DNA of 22,811 bases from Tritrichomonas foetus (GCA_001839685.1 MLAK01001228.1:2604-25414), one strand, 5' to 3'. Counted from the first letter of the stretch, positions 1 through 6,846 are shown. Translations and numbers: made by a program. The notes: generated by a model from the letters alone, not told the origin.

Positions 1-60
<60 letters not shown>
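1..60. repeat. (TAA)n microsatellite at the window edge
   Basis: About twenty uninterrupted AAT/TAA triplets run from the window edge to about position 59. They lie 37 bases beyond the stop codon of the minus-strand gene at 97-1677, so in that gene's sense they form a TTA tract in the 3' flank. A copy of this tract, about 47 bases long, ends the inverted duplicate at 5344-5390. The true length is unknown because the window cuts it. Confidence 0.95.
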
Positions 61-61
<1 letters not shown>

Positions 62-96
62 TATTTAAATATTTTAAACAGCTACTATTTCCATAA

Positions 97-1677
97 TTAC
101 TCATTTGATACTTTTGGTGATTTGCCTCTTTTTATATTCCCTGTTTTTGATGATTTTGATGATTTCGAGGATTTTGGTGAAGATTTCGCTCTTTTTCCAA
201 GTTTTGGAGATGTTTTAATTCCCTTGATTTCATCTTCCCTTTCTTCATTTTGTTTATCATTCAATGGTTCTCGAGGTGATTGTTTTGGTGAAGTTTTCTG
301 TGATTCTTTTTGTTTGGGTGGTTCTCTCGGGGAATTACTCGAAAGAGATCTTGGTGAGGATTTGGGTGACGATTTAGGTGAATTTTTAGGAGATGATTGT
401 GGAGATGCAGAGATTATTGAAAGCGATTCCAAATCAGAACTTGGGGGATGTTCAGATTGACTTGATGAACTATTTAAGGATCCTTTTCTTGTTGGGATTT
501 CTTCACTGCCCATATCAAAATTCAATTCACTTCCTGAAAGCTCTGATGCAGATTCAGGCTCAATATATTTTTTACCTGTAATTTCTTCAATCTTTTTGAT
601 TATTCCTTTGATCTCATCTTCAGCATTTTTAATATCCATTTGATATCTTTGGTTATGCTTGTCAAATATATTATTCCAGTAATCTTCAGTGGCTTGAATT
701 TTTGCTTCATGAGCTTTTCTTTGAGCATTTTCTTTTTTAGCAAACAAGGCTTTATTTTTTCTGTCAAATTCAGTTCTTTCTTCGAATTCAAGTTTGTCTG
801 CAATTTTTTTTGCAACTGTTGCTTCATCAAATGACGATCGTTTAGCAAGTTTTACTTCTTGACTTCGAAGTTCAAGTAAACGCTTGCTTGCTTTAAATCC
901 GACACCCATTTCAATATCAAGCTTTTCTGATTCGAGCAAATTAACTTCTTCTTCAATTTGAGCGAACATTTCACTTTGGGCTTCTTCTTTTTCAGTTGCA
1001 ATTCGTGATTTCTCTTGTTGAAGATCTGATTTAATTTTTTCTAAACGTCTTCTGGCAGCTCGAAGTTTAATTTCATTTTCGAGCACTTTTTCTCGATCAC
1101 TTAGTGTCTTAATTGAGAGAGTTGATTTAACACTTGAAGGAGAAAGCATATGCTGGAATTTTGAAAGCGTTTGAAGATGATGATCGAGAAGTTTTGCTGT
1201 TTCATAATCTGATTCTTCAACTGCTTGATTTTTTCTTGCTTTTAAGACATATTCAAGCTTCATAATTCCAGTTGCATCAATTGTATCAATTTCGCAGCCA
1301 TTAAGTAAAGATTCGATGATGGAATTCATTTGATTTTGTTCGTCTTCAGTAATTTCGATTTCATTTGGAGAAGAGCTTTTCGGACTGTCGTTCTGCCTGC
1401 GCTTTCCAGGAGTATTTTTTGGAGTTGTCTGACGAGGAGGGTGTAATAAATTATTGAGTTCGGTTATCAAGAAATCGCATTTTTTAATTTTTGTTCGTTC
1501 GTTTGAGATAATGGCGCGATGTCTGAGGGCTTGAATTCCGTGCAAAGCTGTTGGAATTTCAGTTGGATCGATTGATGATAAATCACGGCCTGATAAGAGT
1601 TCGTCTGCAAGGGCAACTGTTTCTGATGTCACTGAGCGAGGTGATCGTTTCGGGGAAATTCGTCCGCTGTAATTCAT
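97..1677 (-). CDS. Coiled-coil protein with duplicated N-terminal helical module and SP/SPK-rich tail
   Basis: This is a 526-residue protein with no signal peptide or membrane segment. Residues about 21-78 and 115-174 are two diverged copies of one module. Both share a LL-x-G-x-x-(L/I)-x-x-ID-x-T-x-I core, followed by basic and acidic helix; the second copy contains DYETAKLLDHHL, which resembles a UVR-type helix. Residues about 192-370 are highly charged coiled coil (K/E/R/Q heptads). Residues about 380-526 are low complexity with many SPK, SPR and SP dipeptides, which are proline-directed kinase sites, and with KSS triplets near the end. I do not recognise a named family; a cytoskeletal or chromatin scaffold is only a guess. 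The start is the first ATG after an A-rich leader. The final 40 codons are duplicated in inverted orientation at 5187-5306. Confidence 0.85.
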   Translation of the reverse strand: MNYSGRISPKRSPRSVTSETVALADELLSGRDLSSIDPTEIPTALHGIQALRHRAIISNERTKIKKCDFLITELNNLLHPPRQTTPKNTPGKRRQNDSPKSSSPNEIEITEDEQNQMNSIIESLLNGCEIDTIDATGIMKLEYVLKARKNQAVEESDYETAKLLDHHLQTLSKFQHMLSPSSVKSTLSIKTLSDREKVLENEIKLRAARRRLEKIKSDLQQEKSRIATEKEEAQSEMFAQIEEEVNLLESEKLDIEMGVGFKASKRLLELRSQEVKLAKRSSFDEATVAKKIADKLEFEERTEFDRKNKALFAKKENAQRKAHEAKIQATEDYWNNIFDKHNQRYQMDIKNAEDEIKGIIKKIEEITGKKYIEPESASELSGSELNFDMGSEEIPTRKGSLNSSSSQSEHPPSSDLESLSIISASPQSSPKNSPKSSPKSSPRSLSSNSPREPPKQKESQKTSPKQSPREPLNDKQNEEREDEIKGIKTSPKLGKRAKSSPKSSKSSKSSKTGNIKRGKSPKVSNE

Positions 1678-1736
1678 TGACTTTTTTTAGTTTGTGATTA
1701 TGAATTATAATAAACGAAATCCTTCTCTTAATATGG

Positions 1737-1770
1737 GTTAACCAATTTTGAGTTAACTACAATTGTTAAC
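1737..1770. promoter_or_regulatory. Three GTTAAC palindromes upstream of the coiled-coil gene
   Basis: GTTAAC occurs at 1737-1742, 1752-1757 and 1765-1770, 60 to 93 bases upstream of the ATG at 1677, with spacings of 15 and 13 bases. Each palindrome presents TAAC on both strands, the core of Myb-type sites. Trichomonads have many Myb proteins, but a regulatory role here is inference. The rest of the 275-base spacer 1678-1952 is plain AT-rich sequence. Confidence 0.35.
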
Positions 1771-1952
1771 AAAATTTAAGTTTACTTCAAAAAAGAACGA
1801 AAGAAAAAAACATAAATTGCTCTTGAGGGAGAATTATTCGAAGTATTTTTTTATTACGACAAGAACTAATAAATCAAATTACCTTTCTCACAAGCAATAT
1901 AACATGTTATTATTAAAAAGAGAAATTTGACATGAAAAAATATGACAAAAAA

Positions 1953-2567
1953 TTAACAGCATGCGTTTGCATGTGCTGGTGGTGACCCATTATTGACTTC
2001 CGCAAAAGCAGACTGAGCTGTTGTTGATGACTTTGCAGTTCGAGCAAATTCATATCCGAGATCGAGGGCTTTATTGAAGGCAGTCTCAACGTTATTTCCA
2101 GAAAGAGCAGAGACTTCATAAAATGCTGCACCAATCGATTCTGCAAATGAACGTCCATCTTCTTCAGAAATTTGCCTCAAATCACTGAGATCACTTTTAT
2201 TGCCCAAAACAACGATGGGTACACCCTGGGGGCCATTGTCTCGAAGTTCGGTCACCCAGAAGTTCGTAACTTCAATAGATGATATATTTGTGATGTCGTA
2301 TACAATAATGGCAACGTTGCAAGAACGATAATATATCGGCGAAAGTGATCGGAATTGTTCTTGTCCAGCAGTATCCCAAATATAATACTTCACGGGTGTA
2401 TTATTAATTGAGACTTCTTTGTTAAAACAAGCGGCATTAATTGTGGCTGCGGTGTTTTCGTTAAAAACCGTCGTCGTGTAACGTGTAGCAAGAGCAGTTT
2501 TACCAACCCTACTTTCGCCAAGAACAACTGCTTTTACATCTGCGTTTTTTTTGTTTGGGCTCATCAT
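1953..2567 (-). CDS. Rab5-like small GTPase
   Basis: This 204-residue Rab GTPase cycles between GTP and GDP and directs vesicle traffic on membranes. The P-loop GESRVGKT is at 17-24, switch I threonine T42, WDTAGQE at 64-70 with catalytic Q69, NKSD at 123-126 and SAL at 153-155. It ends in ACC, the double-cysteine prenylation signal. The switch I context TINAA and the stretch VKYYIWDTAGQE followed by SLSPIYYRS recall Rab5/Rab21, so an endosomal role is likely. Odd points: the glycine after switch I TI is N44, and the usual arginine after QE in switch II is Q71. Both could alter effector or GAP recognition. Two consecutive ATGs open the frame (2567 and 2564); the first is used here. The length is normal for the family. 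The subfamily is less certain than the family. Confidence 0.96.
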   Translation of the reverse strand: MMSPNKKNADVKAVVLGESRVGKTALATRYTTTVFNENTAATINAACFNKEVSINNTPVKYYIWDTAGQEQFRSLSPIYYRSCNVAIIVYDITNISSIEVTNFWVTELRDNGPQGVPIVVLGNKSDLSDLRQISEEDGRSFAESIGAAFYEVSALSGNNVETAFNKALDLGYEFARTAKSSTTAQSAFAEVNNGSPPAHANACC

Positions 2568-2585
2568 TTTGATTTTGTTTCTGTA

Positions 2586-2653
2586 TTGACCAAGTATTGA
2601 CCATTATTGTCGTTTTGACCTTCAATACAAATTATTTTTCAAGGATATTGACC
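2586..2653 (-). promoter_or_regulatory. Four GGTCAA words in the Rab promoter
   Basis: On the minus strand GGTCAA occurs four times, as TTGACC on the plus strand at 2586-2591, 2597-2602, 2615-2620 and 2648-2653. Three of the four extend to GGTCAATA. The nearest copy lies 18 bases before the ATG. The plus-strand Kelch gene has the same word 20 bases before its ATG (16726-16731). TCA near the start codon recalls the trichomonad initiator TCA-Y-W, but the base after TCA is A here, so it is not a canonical match. Confidence 0.4.
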
Positions 2654-2673
2654 AAATAAACTCAGAATCTCTT

Positions 2674-2681
2674 TAACGATT
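2674..2681. promoter_or_regulatory. TAACGATT box upstream of Rab gene
   Basis: TAACGATT sits 107 bases upstream of the Rab ATG and matches the TAACGA core of Myb recognition elements described in Trichomonas vaginalis promoters. The longer context TTAACGATTC followed by TTTC is shared with the box upstream of the CK2 beta gene (8141-8155). Function is inferred. Confidence 0.35.
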
Positions 2682-3105
2682 CTTTCAAAAAGTCTCATCC
2701 TCTTTCTGGCTAAAAATCATATCCATCAATGAGCTTTCTCCAACTATTCTAGCGTTACTAAATAACCAAACTGATGCTTTTGGAAAAAATCAACAATTCT
2801 TATTAAATAAAATTTTTCATTCCAAATTAATTAATTCCCAAGCATTGACTATGATTCCATTTCTGTTTAACTTGTGAATAAATTTTATTGAGCTTAAACA
2901 CAAATGGAATATTTTTCCGCATTTTACCATCTTGTATGAAAATTATCTCATAATCACCAAAACATTTTATTTTCCCAGAAAAATTGAATCGAAATATACA
3001 TCAAAAACTATTTTACTTACCCATGAACAAACTATATTAAAAGAAGAGATAATTTATAGTATAAATTATTTTACTTTCTTGTATATATAGCTCAAAGATC
3101 ATTAC

Positions 3106-4305
3106 TTAAATGTCTTGTTGCATTGGTGATTCACCTCCTGGCGCCGAAGCCGGTTGTGTGCAGCTTCCGTTTGCTGCAGGCTCGTCATTCTTGTGCCTGA
3201 GGTTCCTTCCATTTGCCTTCACGACATTCAATTTTGGCTGTGCATTTTTTCCTCGTTGTGGCCTGCTGACTTCGATTTTTGAGTTTCTCCTGAGTTGTGG
3301 TGGTGTCAATCCGTTCTTTGGTGCACTCCTTGGCAAGTAGTTGTCATCTTTTGCAGTTTGCTTACCTTTTCCTTTACCCTTTCCCTTCTTTGTTGCAGGA
3401 TCCTTGAATGACTCGAGTGTTGGGAACTGTTCAAGGACTGCGGCCATTTCTGGAATTGGCGTGATAGGGAAATCGTACTTTTGATGAACAAGGAAACCTT
3501 TAACTTTTTCTAAGCCGTATTTTGAACCACGCTTGTAGTCTTTTAAGGCTTCTTGTTGGAATATTTCGAAAACTTTTTCATCCCAGCGTTTTTCAAGACC
3601 ATAAGAGCAGAATCTGAAGAAGCATTCGATTCCATAGTGGGATTTGCCAATGGCATCTTGGCGGGCAGTTTCGAGAAATTCGTCGAACATTAATTGATCA
3701 AAATTATCACGAAGGAAGTAGCACCAGAAGTAATATAACGAGTTCATTTCAGGAGCCTTTCCAATTCCCATTGTATATCTAGCGTTTTTGGCAGCATCAT
3801 GAAATTCGACATACTTGGCTTCATCAAATCCGCCTTCGAGAAGATCGTGTGGAACTGAGGCCATGGCAATATCGGAATCACTTGTGCTATCTCTACGGTT
3901 ACGACGATTCATCGAACTCCTCCTTGATCGATGACGCCTGGATCCAAAATTGTCGCCTGGTCCGTCGTGGATCTTCCTTTCTGTATATGAATGGCTCATC
4001 ATATGTTTGTAGTATGATCCGCCTCCTCGCTTTGGCGATGTTGGCTTATCTGCATCGTAATCACCACGATGACGGTAAAAGTCTTTCCTCTTAAAGTGTT
4101 CGTTATGCATGCGTGGATTGAAAGATTGTGCTTCGTTCATTGGTTGTACAAAATCGCTGGAATTTTCTTCGTGGCCTTCGTCGCCAAATGAATCATTATC
4201 TGCGTTATTGTCTGCAAAGAACATACCATCCGTCTCGACTGACTCATTTTCCTGAGTCTCCCCTTGTTGATTGTCAACAGGTGCAAGAATATCCCAGTCT
4301 GACAT
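3106..4305 (-). CDS. LARP1-type DM15 domain protein without a La module
   Basis: This 399-residue protein starts at MSDWDIL. An in-frame ATG 18 codons upstream (4359) gives an unlikely hydrophobic extension over an AT-rich leader, so I use 4305. Residues 1-150 are disordered, acidic then basic with RS/RR clusters (122-140). Residues about 165-300 contain the three helical hairpins of the DM15 region of LARP1: EMNSLYYFWCYFLRDNF (186-202), the block ending SYGLEKRW (224-241) and DYKRGSKYGLEKVKGF (256-271). The C-terminus is basic and disordered, with a KGKGKGKGK run (307-315). In human LARP1, DM15 binds the m7G cap and first base of TOP mRNAs. By my alignment from memory, human R879 and Y883 are kept (R231, Y235), F844 is Y196, but R840 becomes Y192 and Y922 becomes H274. 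No La motif is present. An mRNA 5'-end binding role is likely; exact specificity is unknown. Confidence 0.88.
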   Translation of the reverse strand: MSDWDILAPVDNQQGETQENESVETDGMFFADNNADNDSFGDEGHEENSSDFVQPMNEAQSFNPRMHNEHFKRKDFYRHRGDYDADKPTSPKRGGGSYYKHMMSHSYTERKIHDGPGDNFGSRRHRSRRSSMNRRNRRDSTSDSDIAMASVPHDLLEGGFDEAKYVEFHDAAKNARYTMGIGKAPEMNSLYYFWCYFLRDNFDQLMFDEFLETARQDAIGKSHYGIECFFRFCSYGLEKRWDEKVFEIFQQEALKDYKRGSKYGLEKVKGFLVHQKYDFPITPIPEMAAVLEQFPTLESFKDPATKKGKGKGKGKQTAKDDNYLPRSAPKNGLTPPQLRRNSKIEVSRPQRGKNAQPKLNVVKANGRNLRHKNDEPAANGSCTQPASAPGGESPMQQDI

Positions 4306-5024
4306 CTGAGAAAAGTCGAATATATAATTTAAATTAAGATAAAAAAAAATTCTTCCCAAAATCTTTGAAAATTACGAATGGACCTTGATTTATTTTGAAA
4401 TTACTTTTTTGAAGCTACGTTGATATGTAGAAATTTGAGAACGATTAAAGAATTTGCTATTGAATTCTCATTTTTTTCAGTGTTATCGTAACTTTTTGAT
4501 GATATATAACTTTTTAATATCATCATCTTCACTTTTTGATGAGATAATGATTTTCATTGAATACCATTCAAATCTGGCATGACCTCATATGGTCGGTTTG
4601 AAGAGATCATTTGATTCAAGAAGGTTTTTTTTTTCCTCCCTATATATATAATATTACTTCTGAAAGCTTAGTTTTTGTGTGTTAAAGTCAGAATTAATTG
4701 ACACAGTAGTCTACTTTGATCAAATGATTTTGGTGGATATGCAAATGAAGTGTTTGGTTCATCATTGAAGGACAAATATACATTGAAATGTTGAAATATT
4801 ATCAAACCCCTGAGTTCTTTCAACTTTTTGAATATAAGGAAACTCAGAATATAAGACCATATAAATATTGAATAACACTTTCGGAAGAGAAGAAACATTC
4901 ATGGACTTTGGGTAACTTTTGAGGGTTATGAAAAAAATTATTTTTATTGTCAATTAATATTTGGCTTGTTAAATGGTGTTAGTGTCTAGCTTTGAGATCG
5001 AATTTCATTTTGATAATTGGCTCT
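4306..5024. other. Spacer upstream of DM15 gene
   Basis: This AT-rich stretch has no supported gene. It contains an AACGATT box (4440-4446), a 16-base direct repeat starting ACTTTTTGATGA at 4491-4506 and 4531-4546 (one mismatch), and a T-run followed by TATATATATA at 4626-4650. Short open frames at 4668-4953 look like chance: they are F/L/I-rich, overlap each other and match nothing I know. Confidence 0.55.
4440..4446. promoter_or_regulatory. AACGATT box upstream of DM15 gene
   Basis: AACGATT lies 135 bases upstream of the chosen ATG (4305), the same box type found before the Rab, CK2 beta, LRR, Rxt3-like and Kelch genes. The role is inferred. Confidence 0.3.
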
Positions 5025-5186
5025 TGCTCACAACAATTGAAAGAGTTCAATTTTAACTCGTAATTATCACTCAAATATGTGAATCAATCAATAATATTGT
5101 AATTCTTTTGAGAATATGATTCTGTTGAGAAGATGATTATATTGAAAACTCAAAAACAATGCTATTTCTAATTAGAAACATGATCT
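5025..5186 (+). repeat. Direct spacer repeat, copy A, left part
   Basis: Copy A begins around CTCACAACAATTGAAAGAG and ends in TTAGAAACATGATCT (5172-5186). It aligns with copy B at about 5510-5610 (CTCACAG, CGAAAGA, GAGAATATGATT, CTCAAAAACAATG, TTAGAAACATGATCT), with small indels and about 50 extra bases in copy A. Copy A is interrupted at 5186/5187 by the gene-tail insertion and resumes at 5391. Confidence 0.75.
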
Positions 5187-5306
5187 CCAAAACTTGGAAA
5201 AAGAGCGAAATCTTCACCAAAATCCTCGAAATCATCAAAATCATCAAAATCATCAAAAACAGGGAATATAAAAAGAGGCAAATCACCAAAAGTATCAAAT
5301 GAGTAA
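5187..5306 (+). pseudogene. Inverted, 5'-truncated copy of the coiled-coil gene's last 40 codons
   Basis: The plus strand from 5187 reproduces the minus-strand gene at 97-1677 from SPKLGKRAK to its stop codon (5304-5306). Comparison by eye against bases 60-211 finds no substitution. The only difference is one extra 9-base TCATCAAAA unit, which adds one KSS triplet. The match continues through the 3' flank (5307-5343). The copy has no start codon or promoter, so it is a fragment rather than a gene. At the left junction ATCT (5183-5186) is common to the host spacer and the source gene, a 4-base microhomology. Near-identity implies a recent event or ongoing gene conversion. Confidence 0.92.
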
Positions 5307-5341
5307 TTATGGAAATAGTAGCTGTTTAAAATATTTAAATA

Positions 5342-5390
<49 letters not shown>
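5307..5390 (+). repeat. Copied 3' flank and (TTA)n tract of the duplicated gene tail
   Basis: Bases 5307-5343 repeat the 3' flank of the coiled-coil gene, and 5344-5390 is a TTA tract matching the tract at 1-60 in inverted orientation. It ends abruptly at AAAATTGTTG, where the host spacer repeat resumes. Together with 5187-5306 this forms a roughly 204-base insert with a TTA tail. Confidence 0.9.
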
Positions 5391-5392
<2 letters not shown>

Positions 5393-5462
5393 AATTGTTG
5401 ACTTATTCATCAATAATCACTATTTTTATCACATCTTTCATTTCTTCATAATGTATATAATG
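5391..5462 (+). repeat. Direct spacer repeat, copy A, right part
   Basis: The sequence after the insert (AAAATTGTTGACTTATTCATC, then CACTAT and CACATCTTTC words) aligns with 5611-5690, which directly follows TTAGAAACATGATCT in copy B. It is therefore the right half of the interrupted copy A. The match is weaker than on the left, with several indels. Confidence 0.6.
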
Positions 5463-5507
5463 AAAATATAATGAAATATAAAAAGAACTCTGTCTGAAAA
5501 TATGTTA

Positions 5508-5690
5508 TTNCTCACAGNCATCGAAAGATATCGATTTCAACTTGAGAATATGATTTTGTTGAAACCTCAAAAACAATGAACAGTGAAATATCTATTTAGA
5601 AACATGATCTAATATTGTGCTGAAATAATTCATGAATTGATTTTGATATGTCACTATCACCACATCTTTTGTCATGTCATTCTTATAAGT
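5508..5690 (+). repeat. Direct spacer repeat, copy B (uninterrupted)
   Basis: This is the second copy of the spacer unit, without the gene-tail insert. TTAGAAACATGATCT at 5596-5610 runs straight into AATATTGTGCTG at 5611, which gives the empty-site form. Two N bases (5510, 5518) fall at its left end. Confidence 0.7.
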
Positions 5691-5696
5691 TATCAA

Positions 5697-5760
5697 TTTA
5701 TGTCATTTTATGTCATTTAATGTCATTTTATATGTATTTATATATATTTATGTCATTTTT
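5697..5760. repeat. Short tandem repeat of TATGTCATTT type
   Basis: TTATGTCATTT-like units repeat four times with interruptions by TATATGTATTTATATATA. It is spacer sequence 3' of the RING gene, with no function visible. Confidence 0.7.
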
Positions 5761-5795
5761 CTCGAGAGAAAATGGTGAAGAAGACGTAAAAATAA

Positions 5796-5796
5796 T

Positions 5797-5827
<31 letters not shown>

Positions 5828-5930
5828 TAGAATAAAATAAAAAGTAAATAAAAAGTAAAAACTCTTAAAACTTATAAAACTTATAAAACTTATAAAACTT
5901 TAAAAGTTATAAAAGTTTTTAAAGTTTTAA
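5796..5930. repeat. AAT microsatellite, AAAACTTAT tandem units and imperfect hairpin
   Basis: An AAT run (5796-5823) is followed by A-rich sequence, then three exact AAAACTTAT units (5867-5893) and a further AAAACTT. Their near-inverse AAAGTTATAAAAGTTTT follows at 5904-5920. The two halves can fold into an imperfect AT hairpin. It lies just past the RING gene stop in that gene's sense, so it may sit in the 3' untranslated region; this is inference. Confidence 0.6.
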
Positions 5931-5946
5931 ATTGATTTATTGAATA

Positions 5947-6846
5947 TTAATCATGTTGTTGAACTGGACTGTAAAGTTTCTTACCAGTCAAATGTTGTAA
6001 TCGACTTGCTAATGTTGGTGTGAAAAGTTTCGANATTGGTTCTTTATTCGATGTTGACTTTTTTTCAATTGAAGATTTGATATCATTATTATCATAATCA
6101 TTATCATTANNATNATCATTTTTTAATAAATTTGAAGTATTAAATAATTGATGATTTGTTTTCATCTTTTTTTGTTTTGTCATTTTTGTTATTTTTGATT
6201 TTGCTGATGCTGTTGATGTTGCTGATGTTGTTGATGTTGCTGCTGCTGTTGATGTTGTTGACATNGTTGACATCGTTGCTGCAATGATTTCTGGAATATA
6301 ACAAACAGATTTCATTTCTGTGTTTTTTCTTTGTTCTTGATTTTCTTTTTCATTGAAAAGATTCTTGTTTTCAAGCAATTTTTGATTCTTTCGTTTTAAT
6401 TCATAAATTTCTTCTTCAAGTTCACGAATTCTTGTTTGTGCCTTTTCNAAATGAAGACGTGCCAATTCTTTTTGATGATTATGAAATTTTAAAACATTGA
6501 TCGCTTTTGTAATTATATCACTTGGTTCTTCGAAGAATTGAATGATATCATTTGGTAATGAATCTGAAAGTGAAATTGCACCACATTCATTTTTACAAAT
6601 TGGACAAATAATTGTTCCTCCTCTTCCTTCATTTCCTCCTCTTCCTTCATTTCCTCCTCTTCCTTCAATTCGTTCATTTCCTTCACCTCCAATGTTTCCA
6701 ATATTTCCATTATTTCCAACATTTCCAATATTACAGCTTTTTCTTCCACAAAAGAAATGACCACAACTTGTTAAAGTTCCTCCTTCTTTATCGAATCCTT
6801 TGAAACAAATATTACAACGCACCCAATCATTGATGAAATTCGTCAT
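5947..6846 (-). CDS. Zip3/RNF212/HEI10-like meiotic RING protein with repeat insertion in the RING
   Basis: This is a 299-residue protein. Its N-terminus DWVRCNICF (7-15), CGHFFC (28-33) and CPIC (81-84) form a RING, and the layout continues as in RNF212/ZHP-3: a short loop, then LPNDIIQFFEEPSDII and a coiled coil (about 118-170). A S/T/A-rich stretch, a K/N-rich stretch and a C-terminal FTPTLASRL/KLYSP segment follow. Known members are SUMO or ubiquitin E3 ligases that promote crossovers on meiotic chromosomes. Odd points: residues 39-77 are a Gly/Asn/Glu repeat inserted between C38 and C81 of the RING, and the spacing C33-x4-C38 is wider than the usual x2. Several N bases fall in the gene (for example 6034, 6265 and 6448), leaving unknown residues, so the frame depends on those calls. 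A general RING E3 is the alternative. Confidence 0.75.
   Translation of the reverse strand: MTNFINDWVRCNICFKGFDKEGGTLTSCGHFFCGRKSCNIGNVGNNGNIGNIGGEGNERIEGRGGNEGRGGNEGRGGTIICPICKNECGAISLSDSLPNDIIQFFEEPSDIITKAINVLKFHNHQKELARLHXEKAQTRIRELEEEIYELKRKNQKLLENKNLFNEKENQEQRKNTEMKSVCYIPEIIAATMSXMSTTSTAAATSTTSATSTASAKSKITKMTKQKKMKTNHQLFNTSNLLKNDXXNDNDYDNNDIKSSIEKKSTSNKEPXSKLFTPTLASRLQHLTGKKLYSPVQQHD
6617..6670. repeat. 18-base minisatellite inside the RING coding sequence
   Basis: Three tandem 18-base units (CCTCCTCTTCCTTCATTT on the plus strand; the third unit ends AATT) encode GRGGNE repeats on the minus strand. The unit length is a multiple of three, so copy-number change keeps the frame. Confidence 0.92.
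6695..6730. repeat. 9-base tandem repeat inside the RING coding sequence
   Basis: Four 9-base units of the TTTCCAATA type encode GNI/GNN/GNV repeats on the minus strand, next to the 18-base minisatellite and in the same RING insertion. Confidence 0.88.

Larger units (their letters stand above)
2568..3105. other. Intergenic spacer between Rab 5' end and DM15 gene 3' end
   Basis: This is 538 bases of AT-rich spacer. The half near the Rab gene holds repeated TTGACC words (2586-2653) and an AACGAT box (2675-2680). I see no coding region, tRNA or mobile element in 2690-3105. Confidence 0.6.

Noticed and set aside
1..60. Telomere-like repeat at the window edge
   Set aside because: TAA triplets lack the G-rich strand of known telomeres, and the same tract occurs inside the window at 5344-5390.
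122..460. Plus-strand 112-residue open frame rich in D, F, L and G
   Set aside because: It is the antisense shadow of the SP/SPK-rich tail of the minus-strand coiled-coil gene; codon repeats make the opposite strand open.
4306..4359. In-frame upstream ATG extending the DM15 protein by 18 residues
   Set aside because: The extension is hydrophobic and A/T-driven (FYLNLNYIF), whereas MSDWDIL is a typical soluble start close to a pyrimidine-rich leader.
4578..4595. Palindromic GACC/GGTC pair around 4580-4593
   Set aside because: The arms are only four bases with a six-base gap, which is expected by chance.
4668..4953. Two overlapping minus-strand frames of 76 and 63 residues
   Set aside because: They are AT-rich, biased to F, I, L and K, lack any recognisable motif and overlap in different frames.
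5168..5413. Minus-strand 81-residue open frame with a poly-I start
   Set aside because: The poly-I comes from the TTA tract and the remainder is the antisense of the copied gene tail, the same shadow as at 122-460.
5859..5930. CRISPR-like or transposon terminal repeat
   Set aside because: The units are 9 bases with no unique spacers and no associated genes; it is ordinary AT-rich tandem repeat.
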